Shown here in pieces: positions 23,603 to 32,599 of a DNA stretch of 59,242 nucleotides; position 1 is the first letter of the stretch; every line of letters starts with the position of its first letter. A program made the position numbers and the translations under genes. Origin of the DNA: JACZWL01 sp046756445 (GTDB taxonomy: Bacteria > Pseudomonadota > Gammaproteobacteria > Steroidobacterales > Woeseiaceae); contig JBHHWI010000005.1 in assembly GCA_046756445.1 (NCBI GenBank), positions 1-59,242 of the forward strand, in the 5' to 3' direction. The notes beneath the pieces are model-generated. The model saw nothing but the letters and a program-made list of their open reading frames with translations, searched no databases and had not been told where the DNA came from.

Positions 23603-24342
23603 GTGCCGAGCCACGCACCGATATCCGGCAGCACCTCATGCCAGGTAAGATCTACTTTCAGCGGGGTGACGGACACGGCACCCTGCTCGATGGCATAAAA
23701 ATCGGTTCCGGGACCGGCGTCCTGGCCCGGCCCGGGCGGGCCGATCCAGTATATCGTCCGCGTCTGCGGATCCCTGGTCTTGATCAATGGTTCGGAGCGG
23801 TGCCTGAATCCGAGCCTGGTCGCATGCACGCCGGCCAGTTCCTCATGGGGCCGATCCGGCACATTCACATTCAAGATGACGTCCTTGGGCAGGGGGTTCT
23901 TCTGCAGACGCCCCACCAGATCGCGGGCGACCGCGGCCGCGGAAGCGAACTGGCCGCCCTGATGCCCTACGAGCGACACGGCAATCGCGGGATAGCCCAG
24001 GAATCGTCCTTCCATCGCAGCCGCGACGGTGCCGGAGTAAATGACGTCGTCACCCAGGTTCGCACCATGATTGACGCCTGCGACCACCAGGTCCGGCTTG
24101 AAGTCCAGAAGGCCGGACAGGGCTAGGTGCACGCAATCCGACGGCGTACCGTTGACGAAATACCGGCCATCCTCCACTTCATGGATTCGCAGCGGGGAGG
24201 TGAGGGTCAGGGAGTTGCTGGCGGCGCTGTAGTTACGGTCCGGCGCGACGACGATGACTTCCGCGATCTCGGTCAGCGCTTCGGCAAGCCTGGTAATCCC
24301 GCTGGCGAGGTAGCCGTCGTCGTTGCTGACAAGAATTCTCAC
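23599..24342 (-). CDS. surE: 5'-nucleotidase SurE
   Basis: SurE is a metal-dependent phosphatase acting on nucleoside monophosphates. The N-terminus from the GTG at 24342 reads MRILVSNDDGYLASG, which holds the two metal-binding Asp residues (DD) and is the usual SurE start, giving 247 residues. A GTG at 24381 would add 13 residues. Further signatures are APDRNYSAASNSLT near residue 38 and VAGVNHGANLGDDVIYSGTVAAAMEG near residue 85. The gene is divergent from the Smr-domain gene and coupled to pcm. Confidence 0.94.
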   Translation of the reverse strand: MRILVSNDDGYLASGITRLAEALTEIAEVIVVAPDRNYSAASNSLTLTSPLRIHEVEDGRYFVNGTPSDCVHLALSGLLDFKPDLVVAGVNHGANLGDDVIYSGTVAAAMEGRFLGYPAIAVSLVGHQGGQFASAAAVARDLVGRLQKNPLPKDVILNVNVPDRPHEELAGVHATRLGFRHRSEPLIKTRDPQTRTIYWIGPPGPGQDAGPGTDFYAIEQGAVSVTPLKVDLTWHEVLPDIGAWLGT

Positions 24343-24431
24343 ACGCGGACCCGAAACGTTGGTTGCATAAGCCGCGCTCACTATACTTAAAGTTCCCCGG
24401 TCGCCATAGCGGTGAAAATACGGAGATTCCC

Positions 24432-24962
24432 TTGACGGACAAGGACGATGATGTGGGCCTGTTCCGCCGCCTCATGTCGGATGCGAGGCCGCTGAAGCAC
24501 GATGCGGTCCCGCCGACGCCAAGTCGGCCCCGCGCGCGAGCCAGGTCAAGGCGAAGCGATGAGCGGCAAGTCTTGCGTGAGAGTCTCGAGGCCGATCCCG
24601 AGACCATGGAATTCGATAGCGGAAACAACCTGTCTTTCAAACGGCCGGCGGTCAGCCGCCGCAATTTTCGCAGGCTTGCGCGCGGCAATTTCAGTATTCA
24701 ATCCGAGATCGATCTCCATGGTCTGACGGCGGCCGAGGCAAAAACCGCGCTCGCCGGGTTCATTGAGGAGAGTATCGGGCGCGGTCACGTCTGTGTCCGC
24801 GTCGTCCACGGTAAGGGACTGGGCTCAGGGCGAGGCGGACCGGTCCTGAGACGCAAGGTCGACGGGTGGCTGAGACAATGGGACAAGGTCCTGGCATTCG
24901 TGTCGGCGCGCCAGGTCGATGGCGGTACCGGTGCCGTCTACGTCTTGCTCAAAAAGCACTAG
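24432..24962 (+). CDS. Smr-domain protein
   Basis: This 176-residue protein ends in a Smr domain: IDLHGLTAAEAKTALAGFI near residue 97 and VRVVHGKGLGSGRGGPVLR near residue 122. The N-terminal half is rich in Arg and Asp and looks disordered. Stand-alone Smr proteins of this type are predicted or shown to be endonucleases acting on branched DNA or on mRNA in collided ribosomes; the precise role here is unknown. The TTG start at 24432 has GGAG six bases upstream. Its TAG stop and the truD stop share the palindrome CTAG at 24959-24962. Confidence 0.85.
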   Translation: MTDKDDDVGLFRRLMSDARPLKHDAVPPTPSRPRARARSRRSDERQVLRESLEADPETMEFDSGNNLSFKRPAVSRRNFRRLARGNFSIQSEIDLHGLTAAEAKTALAGFIEESIGRGHVCVRVVHGKGLGSGRGGPVLRRKVDGWLRQWDKVLAFVSARQVDGGTGAVYVLLKKH

Positions 24963-25972
24963 TAGCCGGCGATTTCCCTCAGCACCGCAGTCGCATATCC
25001 ACCGCGCGCGAGATAGAAATGCAGCTCGAGCGAATCGCCTTGCCGGTCCCAGCCAAGCTCACGGACAGCCAGCCTCAGCGCCCGTCTCCCCATCTTGAGT
25101 CCGGCATGCTCGAGTCCCCGCGCCAGGTCCGGGCAGGTGGCAACCACTGCTCGCTCGAGCTCGGCTGTTTCACGACCTGATTGCAGTTGGCCGGCGCCCC
25201 ACATCGCGCCGCTCGGGTGAATATCGAGCAGATCGATTCGTCGTCGAAGCTCATCATCCACCTGCTCGACATTGAATATGCTGGCGCTGCCATCCAGGCT
25301 CGCGCAATCGCCCGGCAACAGCACATTCCAGTTTCCGGCTGAAACCCGTTTCTCGAGGATTCGATTGAATACGAACGAACGTGCGGCAGACAGGGCGATG
25401 CTTCTCTTGGCGCGCGACAGGCGTCTGCCCGAGAACAGATCTCGTGCCAGCGCGATGTTCGCGCCGTCATGCCCGAAGCGCTGTTCGCCGAAGTAATTCG
25501 GCACGCCGGCTGCGCGTATCGTGACCAGCCGCTCATCGATTTCTTCCTCTGCCCCGGTTGCGTGGCGAAGCCCTATGCGAAAGCGGTTGCCTGCGTGTGC
25601 GCCGCGGCGAAGCTTGCGGCGGTGGCGTCGCGATTGCATGACGCGCACGCCTGCCATGCCGAGTTTCGACCAGTCCGCCCTGTTGCCGGCCGGCCGGCGA
25701 ACGCTGAACCACTGTGTCGTGACGGCGTGGCGGTCCTTCATTCCTGCATAGCCGACGTCGGATGCCGCGATGCCGGTGAATTCCGCGAGACCGCGGGCGA
25801 CCCAGCTCGTATTTGCGCCGACCTTTTCGATCTGCAGGTAGTCGTGTTCGCCATCGCCCGTGAGGGCGAAACCGAGTCGCTCGTCAACCTGAAAGTCGCC
25901 GGGTCGTTTCCTGATCTCTCCGGCCATGACGGGCGCCCCGCAGGCGCGCCGCCAGTCCGGCAGCCCGGTCAC
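24959..25972 (-). CDS. truD: tRNA pseudouridine(13) synthase TruD
   Basis: TruD isomerises U13 of tRNA-Glu. The 337-residue protein carries the catalytic Asp in GYAGMKDRHAVTTQWFSV near residue 80 and the family motif NYFGEQRFGHDGANI near residue 155. Its ATG overlaps the ftsB stop by four bases. In many gammaproteobacteria ispD and ispF lie between ftsB and truD; here there is no space for them. Confidence 0.95.
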   Translation of the reverse strand: MTGLPDWRRACGAPVMAGEIRKRPGDFQVDERLGFALTGDGEHDYLQIEKVGANTSWVARGLAEFTGIAASDVGYAGMKDRHAVTTQWFSVRRPAGNRADWSKLGMAGVRVMQSRRHRRKLRRGAHAGNRFRIGLRHATGAEEEIDERLVTIRAAGVPNYFGEQRFGHDGANIALARDLFSGRRLSRAKRSIALSAARSFVFNRILEKRVSAGNWNVLLPGDCASLDGSASIFNVEQVDDELRRRIDLLDIHPSGAMWGAGQLQSGRETAELERAVVATCPDLARGLEHAGLKMGRRALRLAVRELGWDRQGDSLELHFYLARGGYATAVLREIAGY

Positions 25973-26283
25973 TCGGGCTCTGGCGCGTTATCAGCCGATA
26001 CGACCTGGTAGAAAGTCTCCCGGCGGCCGATCATGCCGAGATCGGTCCGTGCCCTCTCTTCCGCCGCCTCGCGCCCGTTTTTGAGATTGAGGACTTCCGC
26101 CTCCAGGGCCAGGTTTCTCTGCCTGAGCACCTGATTCTGCTTGCGCTGCAATGTCACGGCCTGGCGGAGCCCGCGCGTCTTGCGATAGCCGTCATCGTAG
26201 AGCCACAACCTCGCCTGCATCATGAGCCCGAGAATTGCCAACGCCGACAGAATGAAGCGCCTGCTTCGCAAAAATGTCCCCAA
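25969..26283 (-). CDS. ftsB: Cell division protein FtsB
   Basis: FtsB is a small bitopic protein of the divisome that pairs with FtsL and FtsQ. The 104-residue protein has one transmembrane helix (about residues 9-26, RFILSALAILGLMMQARL). A coiled coil follows (LRQAVTLQRKQNQVLRQRN onward), then the conserved EERARTDLGMIGRRETFYQV segment. It follows eno by 11 bases, the usual eno-ftsB pair, and overlaps truD. Confidence 0.93.
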   Translation of the reverse strand: MGTFLRSRRFILSALAILGLMMQARLWLYDDGYRKTRGLRQAVTLQRKQNQVLRQRNLALEAEVLNLKNGREAAEERARTDLGMIGRRETFYQVVSADNAPEPE

Positions 26284-26294
26284 AACCCGTGTCG

Positions 26295-27575
26295 TTACGG
26301 CGCCTCGACCGAGAATGCCGCACGTCCGGCATATCGGGCATCGGCGCCCAGTCGCTCCTCGATGCGCAACAACTGGTTGTACTTGGCAATCCGGTCCGAT
26401 CGTGACAATGACCCCGTCTTGATCTGGGTGGCCTCTGTCCCGACGGCGATATCCGCGATCGTGCTGTCCGAGGTCTCCCCGGACCGGTGCGAGATAACCG
26501 CCGAAAAGCCGGCCCCGACTGCCATAGTAATCGCATCAAGAGTTTCCGATAAGGTACCGATTTGGTTAGGTTTTATCAATACGGAATTGCCGATATTTTG
26601 CTCGATCCCGCGGGCGAGGATCGCCGTGTTGGTGACAAACAGGTCGTCGCCGACCAGCTGCACGCGTGAGCCCAGCCTATTCGTGAGCCGGCCCCAGCCG
26701 TCCCAGTCAGCCTCGTCCATGCCGTCCTCGATGCTGATGATGGGGTAGGCGTCGACGAGTTCCGCAAGGTATTCGCAAAAGCCTTGCGAATCGAAGTCGC
26801 GACCTTCGGACTCGAGCCGGTAACGACCGTCCGCATGGAATTCCGAGCTGGCAACATCGAGCCCCAGCAGGATGTCGGCCCCGGTCTTGAATCCGGCACG
26901 CTCGATCGCCTCGAGGATGGTGTCGAGCGCCGCCCGATTCGACGGCAGGTCCGGTGCGAAACCGCCTTCATCTCCGACGGCCGTGTTCAGATTCATTGCC
27001 TGCAACACACTCTCGAGCGAATGGAAGATCTCGGCGCCGAACCTGAGCGCCTCCGAGAAACTGGGTGCGCCGACCGGCAGAATCATGAATTCCTGAATAT
27101 CGACGTTGTTGTCTGCGTGCGCCCCGCCATTGATGATGTTCATCATCGGCACCGGCATCGTCGTACCGTCGCCGAGATGCCTGAACAGGAACTCGCCCTT
27201 CGACCGCGCCTCGGCTTTCGCGGCGGCGAGCGATACGGCGAGCAGCGCATTGGCGCCCAGCCTGCTCTTGTTCTCACTGCCGTCGAGTTCGATCAGCCTT
27301 TGATCCAGCGCCCGCTGAGCGTCGAACGATTCGGCGAGCAGGGCATCTCTGATGACGCCGTTGACGTTGGCAACCGCCTTGAGCACGCCACGACCGAGGT
27401 ATCTTGCCTCGTCGCCGTCCCGAAGTTCGGCTGCCTCGCGCGTTCCTGTCGATGCGCCCGACGGCACGGCGGCGCGCGCCTCGCTGCCGTCGTCGAGACG
27501 CACATCGGCTTCGACCGTCGGGTTACCGCGGGAATCCAGTATCTCCCGCCCCCGTATATCTGCAATTGAGATCAT
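26295..27575 (-). CDS. eno: Enolase
   Basis: Enolase converts 2-phosphoglycerate to phosphoenolpyruvate in glycolysis and may join the RNA degradosome. The 426-residue protein shows DSRGNPTVEADV near the N-terminus, metal ligands in LGLDVASSEF, SIEDGMDEADWDGW and VGDDLFVTN, and the catalytic-loop signature LIKPNQIGTLSETL near residue 335. SHRSGETSDSTIADIAVG follows. The start overlaps the kdsA stop by one base. Confidence 0.97.
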   Translation of the reverse strand: MISIADIRGREILDSRGNPTVEADVRLDDGSEARAAVPSGASTGTREAAELRDGDEARYLGRGVLKAVANVNGVIRDALLAESFDAQRALDQRLIELDGSENKSRLGANALLAVSLAAAKAEARSKGEFLFRHLGDGTTMPVPMMNIINGGAHADNNVDIQEFMILPVGAPSFSEALRFGAEIFHSLESVLQAMNLNTAVGDEGGFAPDLPSNRAALDTILEAIERAGFKTGADILLGLDVASSEFHADGRYRLESEGRDFDSQGFCEYLAELVDAYPIISIEDGMDEADWDGWGRLTNRLGSRVQLVGDDLFVTNTAILARGIEQNIGNSVLIKPNQIGTLSETLDAITMAVGAGFSAVISHRSGETSDSTIADIAVGTEATQIKTGSLSRSDRIAKYNQLLRIEERLGADARYAGRAAFSVEAP

Positions 27576-28420
27576 CAGGCGCCGAGTCCGTACTCTTGTT
27601 CTGCAAAACCGGCCTGTTTTACCTTGTCGTCGATCGCCTTCAGTGTTTCCAGCAGGGGCCGCATCTTCGCGAGCGGCCAGGCATTCGGCCCATCGCTCAA
27701 CGCCTTCTCGGGATTCGGGTGTGTCTCCATGAACAGCCCGGCCACGCCGGCGGCAACCGCGGATCGCGCAAGGACCGGTATGAATTCGCGTTGGCCGCCG
27801 GAGGATCTGCCCTTGCCGCCGGGCAACTGCACCGAATGCGTGGCATCGAAGACCACCGGGCAGCCGGTCCCGCGAAGTATCGCGAGGCTGCGCATGTCGG
27901 CAATCAGATTGTTGTAGCCAAACGAAAAGCCACGCTCGCAGACCATGATGCTGTCATTGCCTGTGGATGTCGCCTTGTCGACCACGTTCTGCATTTCCCA
28001 GGGCGACAGGAACTGCCCCTTCTTGATGTTGACCGGCTTCCCCTGACCGGCGGCGCTCAGGATGAAATTGGTCTGCCGGCACAGGAACGCCGGTGTTTGC
28101 AGCACGTCGACCACCGATGCTACCTCCGCCATCGGGGTATCCTCGTGAACGTCCGTCAGCACGGGAACCCCGAGCTGCTTCCTGACTTCGCTCAGGACTC
28201 GAAGGCCCTCCTCGATGCCGGGGCCACGAAAGCCGTCCTTCGAGCTTCGATTGGCCTTGTCGAAGGATGACTTGTAAATGAACGGGATTTGCAGATCGCC
28301 GCAGGTTTCCTTGAGGTTGCCGGCCGTGTCGATCGCCATCGCCTCGCTCTCGACGACACAGGTTCCGGCAATCAGAAAGATCGGATTGGCCGCTCCCGCG
28401 TCGAAATCGCATAACCTCAT
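27575..28420 (-). CDS. kdsA: KDO-8-phosphate synthase
   Basis: KdsA condenses phosphoenolpyruvate with D-arabinose 5-phosphate to give KDO-8-phosphate for the LPS inner core. The 281-residue TIM-barrel protein shows IAGTCVVESEAMA near residue 17, YKSSFDKANRSS near residue 50, VPVLTDVHE near residue 88 and CERGFSFGYNNLIADMRSL near residue 155. The PEP it consumes is the product of the adjacent eno. It overlaps pyrG by four bases. Confidence 0.96.
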   Translation of the reverse strand: MRLCDFDAGAANPIFLIAGTCVVESEAMAIDTAGNLKETCGDLQIPFIYKSSFDKANRSSKDGFRGPGIEEGLRVLSEVRKQLGVPVLTDVHEDTPMAEVASVVDVLQTPAFLCRQTNFILSAAGQGKPVNIKKGQFLSPWEMQNVVDKATSTGNDSIMVCERGFSFGYNNLIADMRSLAILRGTGCPVVFDATHSVQLPGGKGRSSGGQREFIPVLARSAVAAGVAGLFMETHPNPEKALSDGPNAWPLAKMRPLLETLKAIDDKVKQAGFAEQEYGLGA

Positions 28421-30063
28421 GCCTCGGCGACCTTCGGCATCTCACCGCTCCGGTGCAGCCTGGTCGCGCGGATGAATCCGGCGAACAGGGGATGGCCGTC
28501 ACGTGGATTGGATGTGAATTCGGGGTGGAACTGACTGGCGACGAACCAGGGGTGATCGGGTATTTCCAGCATCTCGACCAGGTCGTCGACAGACAGGCCG
28601 GAGACACGGATGCCTGCCTGCTCGAGCGTGCCGCGGTAGTTATTATTGACTTCGTAACGATGCCGGTGCCGCTCGTAAATCTCTGTTTTACCGTAAACGG
28701 TTGCGGCCAGCGAACCTTTGAGGAGATTCACTCGCTGCGCCCCGAGGCGCATCGTACCGCCGAGGTCCGATTCTTCGCTGCGCCACTCGCGTTCGCCGGC
28801 GTCCGTTTGCCATTCGGTGATCAGCGCCACAACCGGGTGCGGTGTCCCCGGTACGAATTCCGTGCTGTGCGCGGAAGTCAGGCCGGCGAGATTGCGCGCC
28901 GCCTCGATGATGGCCACCTGCATTCCGAGGCAGATGCCGAGATAGGGGACCTTGTTCTCCCGCGCATAGCGGACCGCCTCGACCTTGCCCTCGATGCCAC
29001 GATCGCCGAATCCGCCCGGCACGACGATGCCGTCCATGCCGCGCAGGCAGTCGACGCCGTGGTCCTCGATATCCTGTGATTCGATGTAGTGAATATTGAC
29101 CCGCGTCCGGGTGTGTATGCCGCCGTGCAGCAACGCTTCACTCAAAGATATATAAGAGTCCCGCAGATCGACGTACTTGCCCACCATGGCGATGTCGACT
29201 TCGCTCTCGGGGTTTTGCTTTGCATTGACGACGGCGTCCCATTCGCTGAGATCCGCCTGCGCCAGATCGAGTCCCAACTGCTTGGTGACGATTTCGTCCA
29301 GCCCCTGATCCTTCATCATTGCCGGTATTTTGTAGAGGTCTTCCACATCGTAGGCCGAGATGACCGCTGCCTCCTGTACGTTCGTGAAAAGCGCGATCTT
29401 CTTGCGGTGTTCGGACGGCAGCACCTGCTCAGAGCGGCAAACCAGAACGTCCGGTTGAATACCGATGGAGCGGAGTTCCTTGACCGAGTGCTGCGTCGGC
29501 TTGGTCTTGATCTCGGAGGACGTCGCGATATACGGCACCAGCGTCAGATGCACGTAGACAACGCGGTTATGCCCGAGCTCGACGCCCATCTGGCGAATTG
29601 CTTCGAGGAATGGCAGCGATTCGATGTCGCCCACCGTTCCGCCGATCTCGACAAGGCAAATGTCGGCATCGCCGGCGCCCTTCCTTACGCTGTCCTTTAT
29701 CTCGTCGGTGATGTGCGGGATGACCTGCACGGTCGCGCCGAGATAATCGCCGCGCCGCTCTTTGGCAATGACGCTTTCGTAAATGCGTCCGGTCGTGAAG
29801 TTGCTGTTTCGCCCGGTTGTCGTGCGCACGAACCGCTCGTAATGGCCCAGATCCAGATCCGTCTCGGTGCCGTCTTCGGTGACGAAGACTTCGCCGTGCT
29901 GAAAAGGGCTCATGGTACCGGGGTCGACGTTCAGGTACGGATCCAGCTTGATCATGCTGATCGAAAGGCCCCGCGACTCCAGGATCGCGCCGAGGCAGGC
30001 CGAAGTAATGCCTTTTCCCAAGGACGACACCACGCCGCCGGTGATGAATACATAAGATGTCAT
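28417..30063 (-). CDS. pyrG: CTP synthase
   Basis: PyrG aminates UTP to CTP with glutamine as nitrogen donor. From the ATG at 30063 the protein has 548 residues and starts MTSYVFITGGVVSSLGKG, the family N-terminus with the ATP-binding loop. The C-terminal class I glutamine amidotransferase domain carries the nucleophile in YLGICLGMQVA and the His-Glu pair in ASQFHPEFTSNP. AGGGG lies six bases before the start. The frame is open to 30183, but the extra residues do not resemble CTP synthase. CTP also feeds cdsA and the LPS genes of this cluster. Confidence 0.97.
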   Translation of the reverse strand: MTSYVFITGGVVSSLGKGITSACLGAILESRGLSISMIKLDPYLNVDPGTMSPFQHGEVFVTEDGTETDLDLGHYERFVRTTTGRNSNFTTGRIYESVIAKERRGDYLGATVQVIPHITDEIKDSVRKGAGDADICLVEIGGTVGDIESLPFLEAIRQMGVELGHNRVVYVHLTLVPYIATSSEIKTKPTQHSVKELRSIGIQPDVLVCRSEQVLPSEHRKKIALFTNVQEAAVISAYDVEDLYKIPAMMKDQGLDEIVTKQLGLDLAQADLSEWDAVVNAKQNPESEVDIAMVGKYVDLRDSYISLSEALLHGGIHTRTRVNIHYIESQDIEDHGVDCLRGMDGIVVPGGFGDRGIEGKVEAVRYARENKVPYLGICLGMQVAIIEAARNLAGLTSAHSTEFVPGTPHPVVALITEWQTDAGEREWRSEESDLGGTMRLGAQRVNLLKGSLAATVYGKTEIYERHRHRYEVNNNYRGTLEQAGIRVSGLSVDDLVEMLEIPDHPWFVASQFHPEFTSNPRDGHPLFAGFIRATRLHRSGEMPKVAEA

Positions 30064-30099
30064 TAACGACCCCTGTACTTCAAGCGGCGGGAAACAACA

Positions 30100-30160
30100 A
30101 AGGGTCAGAATAAAAACACGGGATCGGGCGTGGCCACCTCGTGTTTTTCTTCCAACCCTT
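30100..30160 (-). terminator. Hairpin between tilS and pyrG
   Basis: A nine-base stem pairs 30112-30120 with 30140-30148 (AAAAACACG and CGTGTTTTT). An outer six-base pairing joins 30100-30105 with 30155-30160. On the minus strand the T-rich side follows the GC part. It lies in the 193-base gap between tilS and pyrG, together with a second hairpin at 30166-30181 with a four-base loop. It could end tilS transcription or attenuate pyrG. The outer arm shares GGGTCAGA with the other hairpins of this window. Confidence 0.5.
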
Positions 30161-30256
30161 GAGCAGCCTCCCGAAGGAGGCATCGCAGTCCCGTCGCTGG
30201 ATGAAAGACGGTATTACAAGTTAACAGATCGTTCAGCCTTGCACAATGACGCCCGA

Positions 30257-31582
30257 TCAGTGCAGCGCCGGCCGATTTCGCCAGCGCACGCCGTAACCAT
30301 TGGCTTTGCTTGCCGCGGCCGCGACCCAGAGGTCGCCGACGGCGACCAGATCGTCGTTCGAATACAGCAGTGGAATACGCTTGCGCATCCATGGAACGAC
30401 TCCGTCCTCCTGGAGAAGTTTCTTGAGCTTATGAGTCTCCCTTCGGCCCGCTGGACAGAATTCCTCGCCGCCGGCGCGAAACCTGACGACCAGTCCGCGC
30501 CTGACGGCCTCGGCATCGATGCCGCCGTCGACGCCGGCCTCGAGACGCATCTGCCCGGATCCCCTTCCCAGGTTCAGCCAGCTGCCGTCCGCCGGCAGGT
30601 TTGTCCGGCAGGCCTTTTCATCGGGTCCGGCGGCCGTCAACAGGTACAGCCTGTCCCGATAACGCCTGATCTGGGCGCCGGGCCACTCGACCAGTGGTTG
30701 TGCGTCCTTCCTGGCAGGGATCAGCTCTGAGGTGACCCGGTGAAGCCGCGTCGCCGGTGCCGGCGGCAGGCCGCATTTCCTGATGGCGAGGCGCAGGGCA
30801 TTGCGCTGGCGTTGTTCGGAAAGCGATGTCAGCCCACCGACGCTGAGCCGGTCCGGTTTGTCGCCGACGATGACCGGGATCAGATCCAGTTCAGCCAGGT
30901 CGTTCAGCAGCTCGCCGGCCTCACCGGCGAGTTCGGCGCTGCGCGCCAGGCGCATCGAGACGCCCGGCCATCTGGCATCGAGTACGGGAATGACCTGCTC
31001 GCGAAGGTAATTCCTGTCGAATCGCATATCCCTGTTCGAGGGATCGTCGATCCAGCGAAGATGGTGATCTTCAGCATAATTGCGAATATCGGCAGCGCTG
31101 ACGCCGAGCAGCGGCCGGACCAGCATCCCGCCGGCAAACGGCCGCGCAACGCCGATGCCGGCCATGCCGGCGATGCCGCTGCCTCTCATCAGGTTCAGCA
31201 GAAGCGTCTCCGCCTGGTCGCTCTCGTGGTGGGCGCTCAACAGCCAGTCGCCCGCCTCGACGAATTCACCGAAAGCGTCGTACCGCGCCTGCCGTGCTGC
31301 CGCCTCCAGGCCCAGGCCCGAGTTTTCATCGATCGCAACGATCAGGGAGCTGAACTCCACGCCGAGATCGGCGGCGATTTCCCTGCATTGCCGCTGCCAT
31401 CGTCCGGCATCGTCATGGAGACCGTGATTGATGTGAATCGCAAGAATCGGCGTCTGATGCCTGGCGACGGTCGTGGCCAACGCATGAAGCAGGACGGCGG
31501 AGTCGATGCCGCCACTGTACCCGATGAGATATCTGCCGGGTTTGTCACGACCTCGTGCGAGTTCGTCGAGACGCGATAACAA
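30257..31582 (-). CDS. tilS: tRNA(Ile)-lysidine synthase
   Basis: TilS attaches lysine to C34 of the AUA-reading tRNA-Ile so that it reads AUA and is charged by isoleucine. The 441-residue protein contains the PP-loop ATPase motif LIGYSGGIDSAVLLHAL near residue 20 and HHESDQAETLLLNLMRG near residue 117. A C-terminal TilS domain follows (RAGGEEFCPAGRRETHKLKKLLQE). It lies between accA and pyrG as in Pseudomonas. Confidence 0.94.
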   Translation of the reverse strand: MLSRLDELARGRDKPGRYLIGYSGGIDSAVLLHALATTVARHQTPILAIHINHGLHDDAGRWQRQCREIAADLGVEFSSLIVAIDENSGLGLEAAARQARYDAFGEFVEAGDWLLSAHHESDQAETLLLNLMRGSGIAGMAGIGVARPFAGGMLVRPLLGVSAADIRNYAEDHHLRWIDDPSNRDMRFDRNYLREQVIPVLDARWPGVSMRLARSAELAGEAGELLNDLAELDLIPVIVGDKPDRLSVGGLTSLSEQRQRNALRLAIRKCGLPPAPATRLHRVTSELIPARKDAQPLVEWPGAQIRRYRDRLYLLTAAGPDEKACRTNLPADGSWLNLGRGSGQMRLEAGVDGGIDAEAVRRGLVVRFRAGGEEFCPAGRRETHKLKKLLQEDGVVPWMRKRIPLLYSNDDLVAVGDLWVAAAASKANGYGVRWRNRPALH

Positions 31583-31608
31583 GACTTCGGAGTTGAACGT
31601 GATTCCTG

Positions 31609-32565
31609 CTATTCCTTGAAATGTCCGAAGCCGGCCAGCCGGCGCTGGCGCTCTTCGAGTAACTGATCCATATCGAGACGATCGAGTTCGTCGAGGTGCT
31701 TGAGCAATGCATTGCGAATGACTCCAGCGGCCGCCGCCGGGTCGCGATGTGCCGCACCAAGCGGCTCGGGCAATACTTCGTCCACCAATCCGAACTCGTT
31801 AAGACTGTCAGCGGTAATTCGCATCGCTTCGGCCGCTTCTTCGGCCTTCTCCGCGCTCTTCCACAGAATCGAGGCGCATCCCTCCGGCGAGATCACGGAA
31901 TAGACGGCATACTGCAGCATCAACAGCCGATCGCTGACACCGATTGCCAGCGCTCCGCCCGATCCGCCTTCGCCGATGACGACGCTGACGATCGCCGTGC
32001 GCAGGCCCGCCATCAGATACAGGCTGTGCGCAATCGCTTCCGATTGCCCACGCTCTTCGGCTCCGACACCCGGGTACGCGCCCGGCGTATCGATCAAAGT
32101 CACGATCGGCATCGAAAACTTCTCAGCCATCTTCATCATACGTTGCGCCTTGCGGTAACCCTCCGGTTTGGGCATGCCATAGTTGCGACGCACACGCTCT
32201 TTTGTATCACGGCCTTTCTGGTGTCCGATGAACATCACGGGCCGGCCATCCAGTCTGCCGATGCCGCTGATAATGGCGGGATCGTCGGCGTACATACGGT
32301 CGCCATGTAGCTCCTGAAAGTCAGGCGCCAGATGTTCGAGGTAATCGGCGGTGTACGGCCGCATCGGATGACGGGCAATCTGTGCAATTTGCCAGGCGCT
32401 GAGCCTGGAGAAAATGCTCTTGGTGAGCGCCTCGTTCTTGGCCTTGAGCCTGGCGATCTCTTCGTTGATGTTGATTTCAGAATCGTCCCCGACGAATCGA
32501 AGCTCATCGATCTTGGCTTCGAGTTCTGCGATGGGCTGTTCGAAATCCAGGAACTTTAGGTCCAT
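31609..32565 (-). CDS. accA: Acetyl-CoA carboxylase carboxyltransferase subunit alpha
   Basis: AccA together with AccD transfers the carboxyl group from biotin to acetyl-CoA, making malonyl-CoA for fatty acid synthesis. The 318-residue protein begins with the typical LDFEQPIAELEAKIDELR coiled segment. It contains LIDTPGAYPGVGAEERGQSEAIA near residue 160, GEGGSGGALAIGVSDRLLML near residue 200 and a PEGCASILWK motif. Size and sequence match the E. coli subunit. It follows dnaE by 34 bases. Confidence 0.96.
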   Translation of the reverse strand: MDLKFLDFEQPIAELEAKIDELRFVGDDSEININEEIARLKAKNEALTKSIFSRLSAWQIAQIARHPMRPYTADYLEHLAPDFQELHGDRMYADDPAIISGIGRLDGRPVMFIGHQKGRDTKERVRRNYGMPKPEGYRKAQRMMKMAEKFSMPIVTLIDTPGAYPGVGAEERGQSEAIAHSLYLMAGLRTAIVSVVIGEGGSGGALAIGVSDRLLMLQYAVYSVISPEGCASILWKSAEKAEEAAEAMRITADSLNEFGLVDEVLPEPLGAAHRDPAAAAGVIRNALLKHLDELDRLDMDQLLEERQRRLAGFGHFKE

Positions 32566-32599
32566 AAACTCTTGTTTTTACGGGCAAGCATTGACGACT

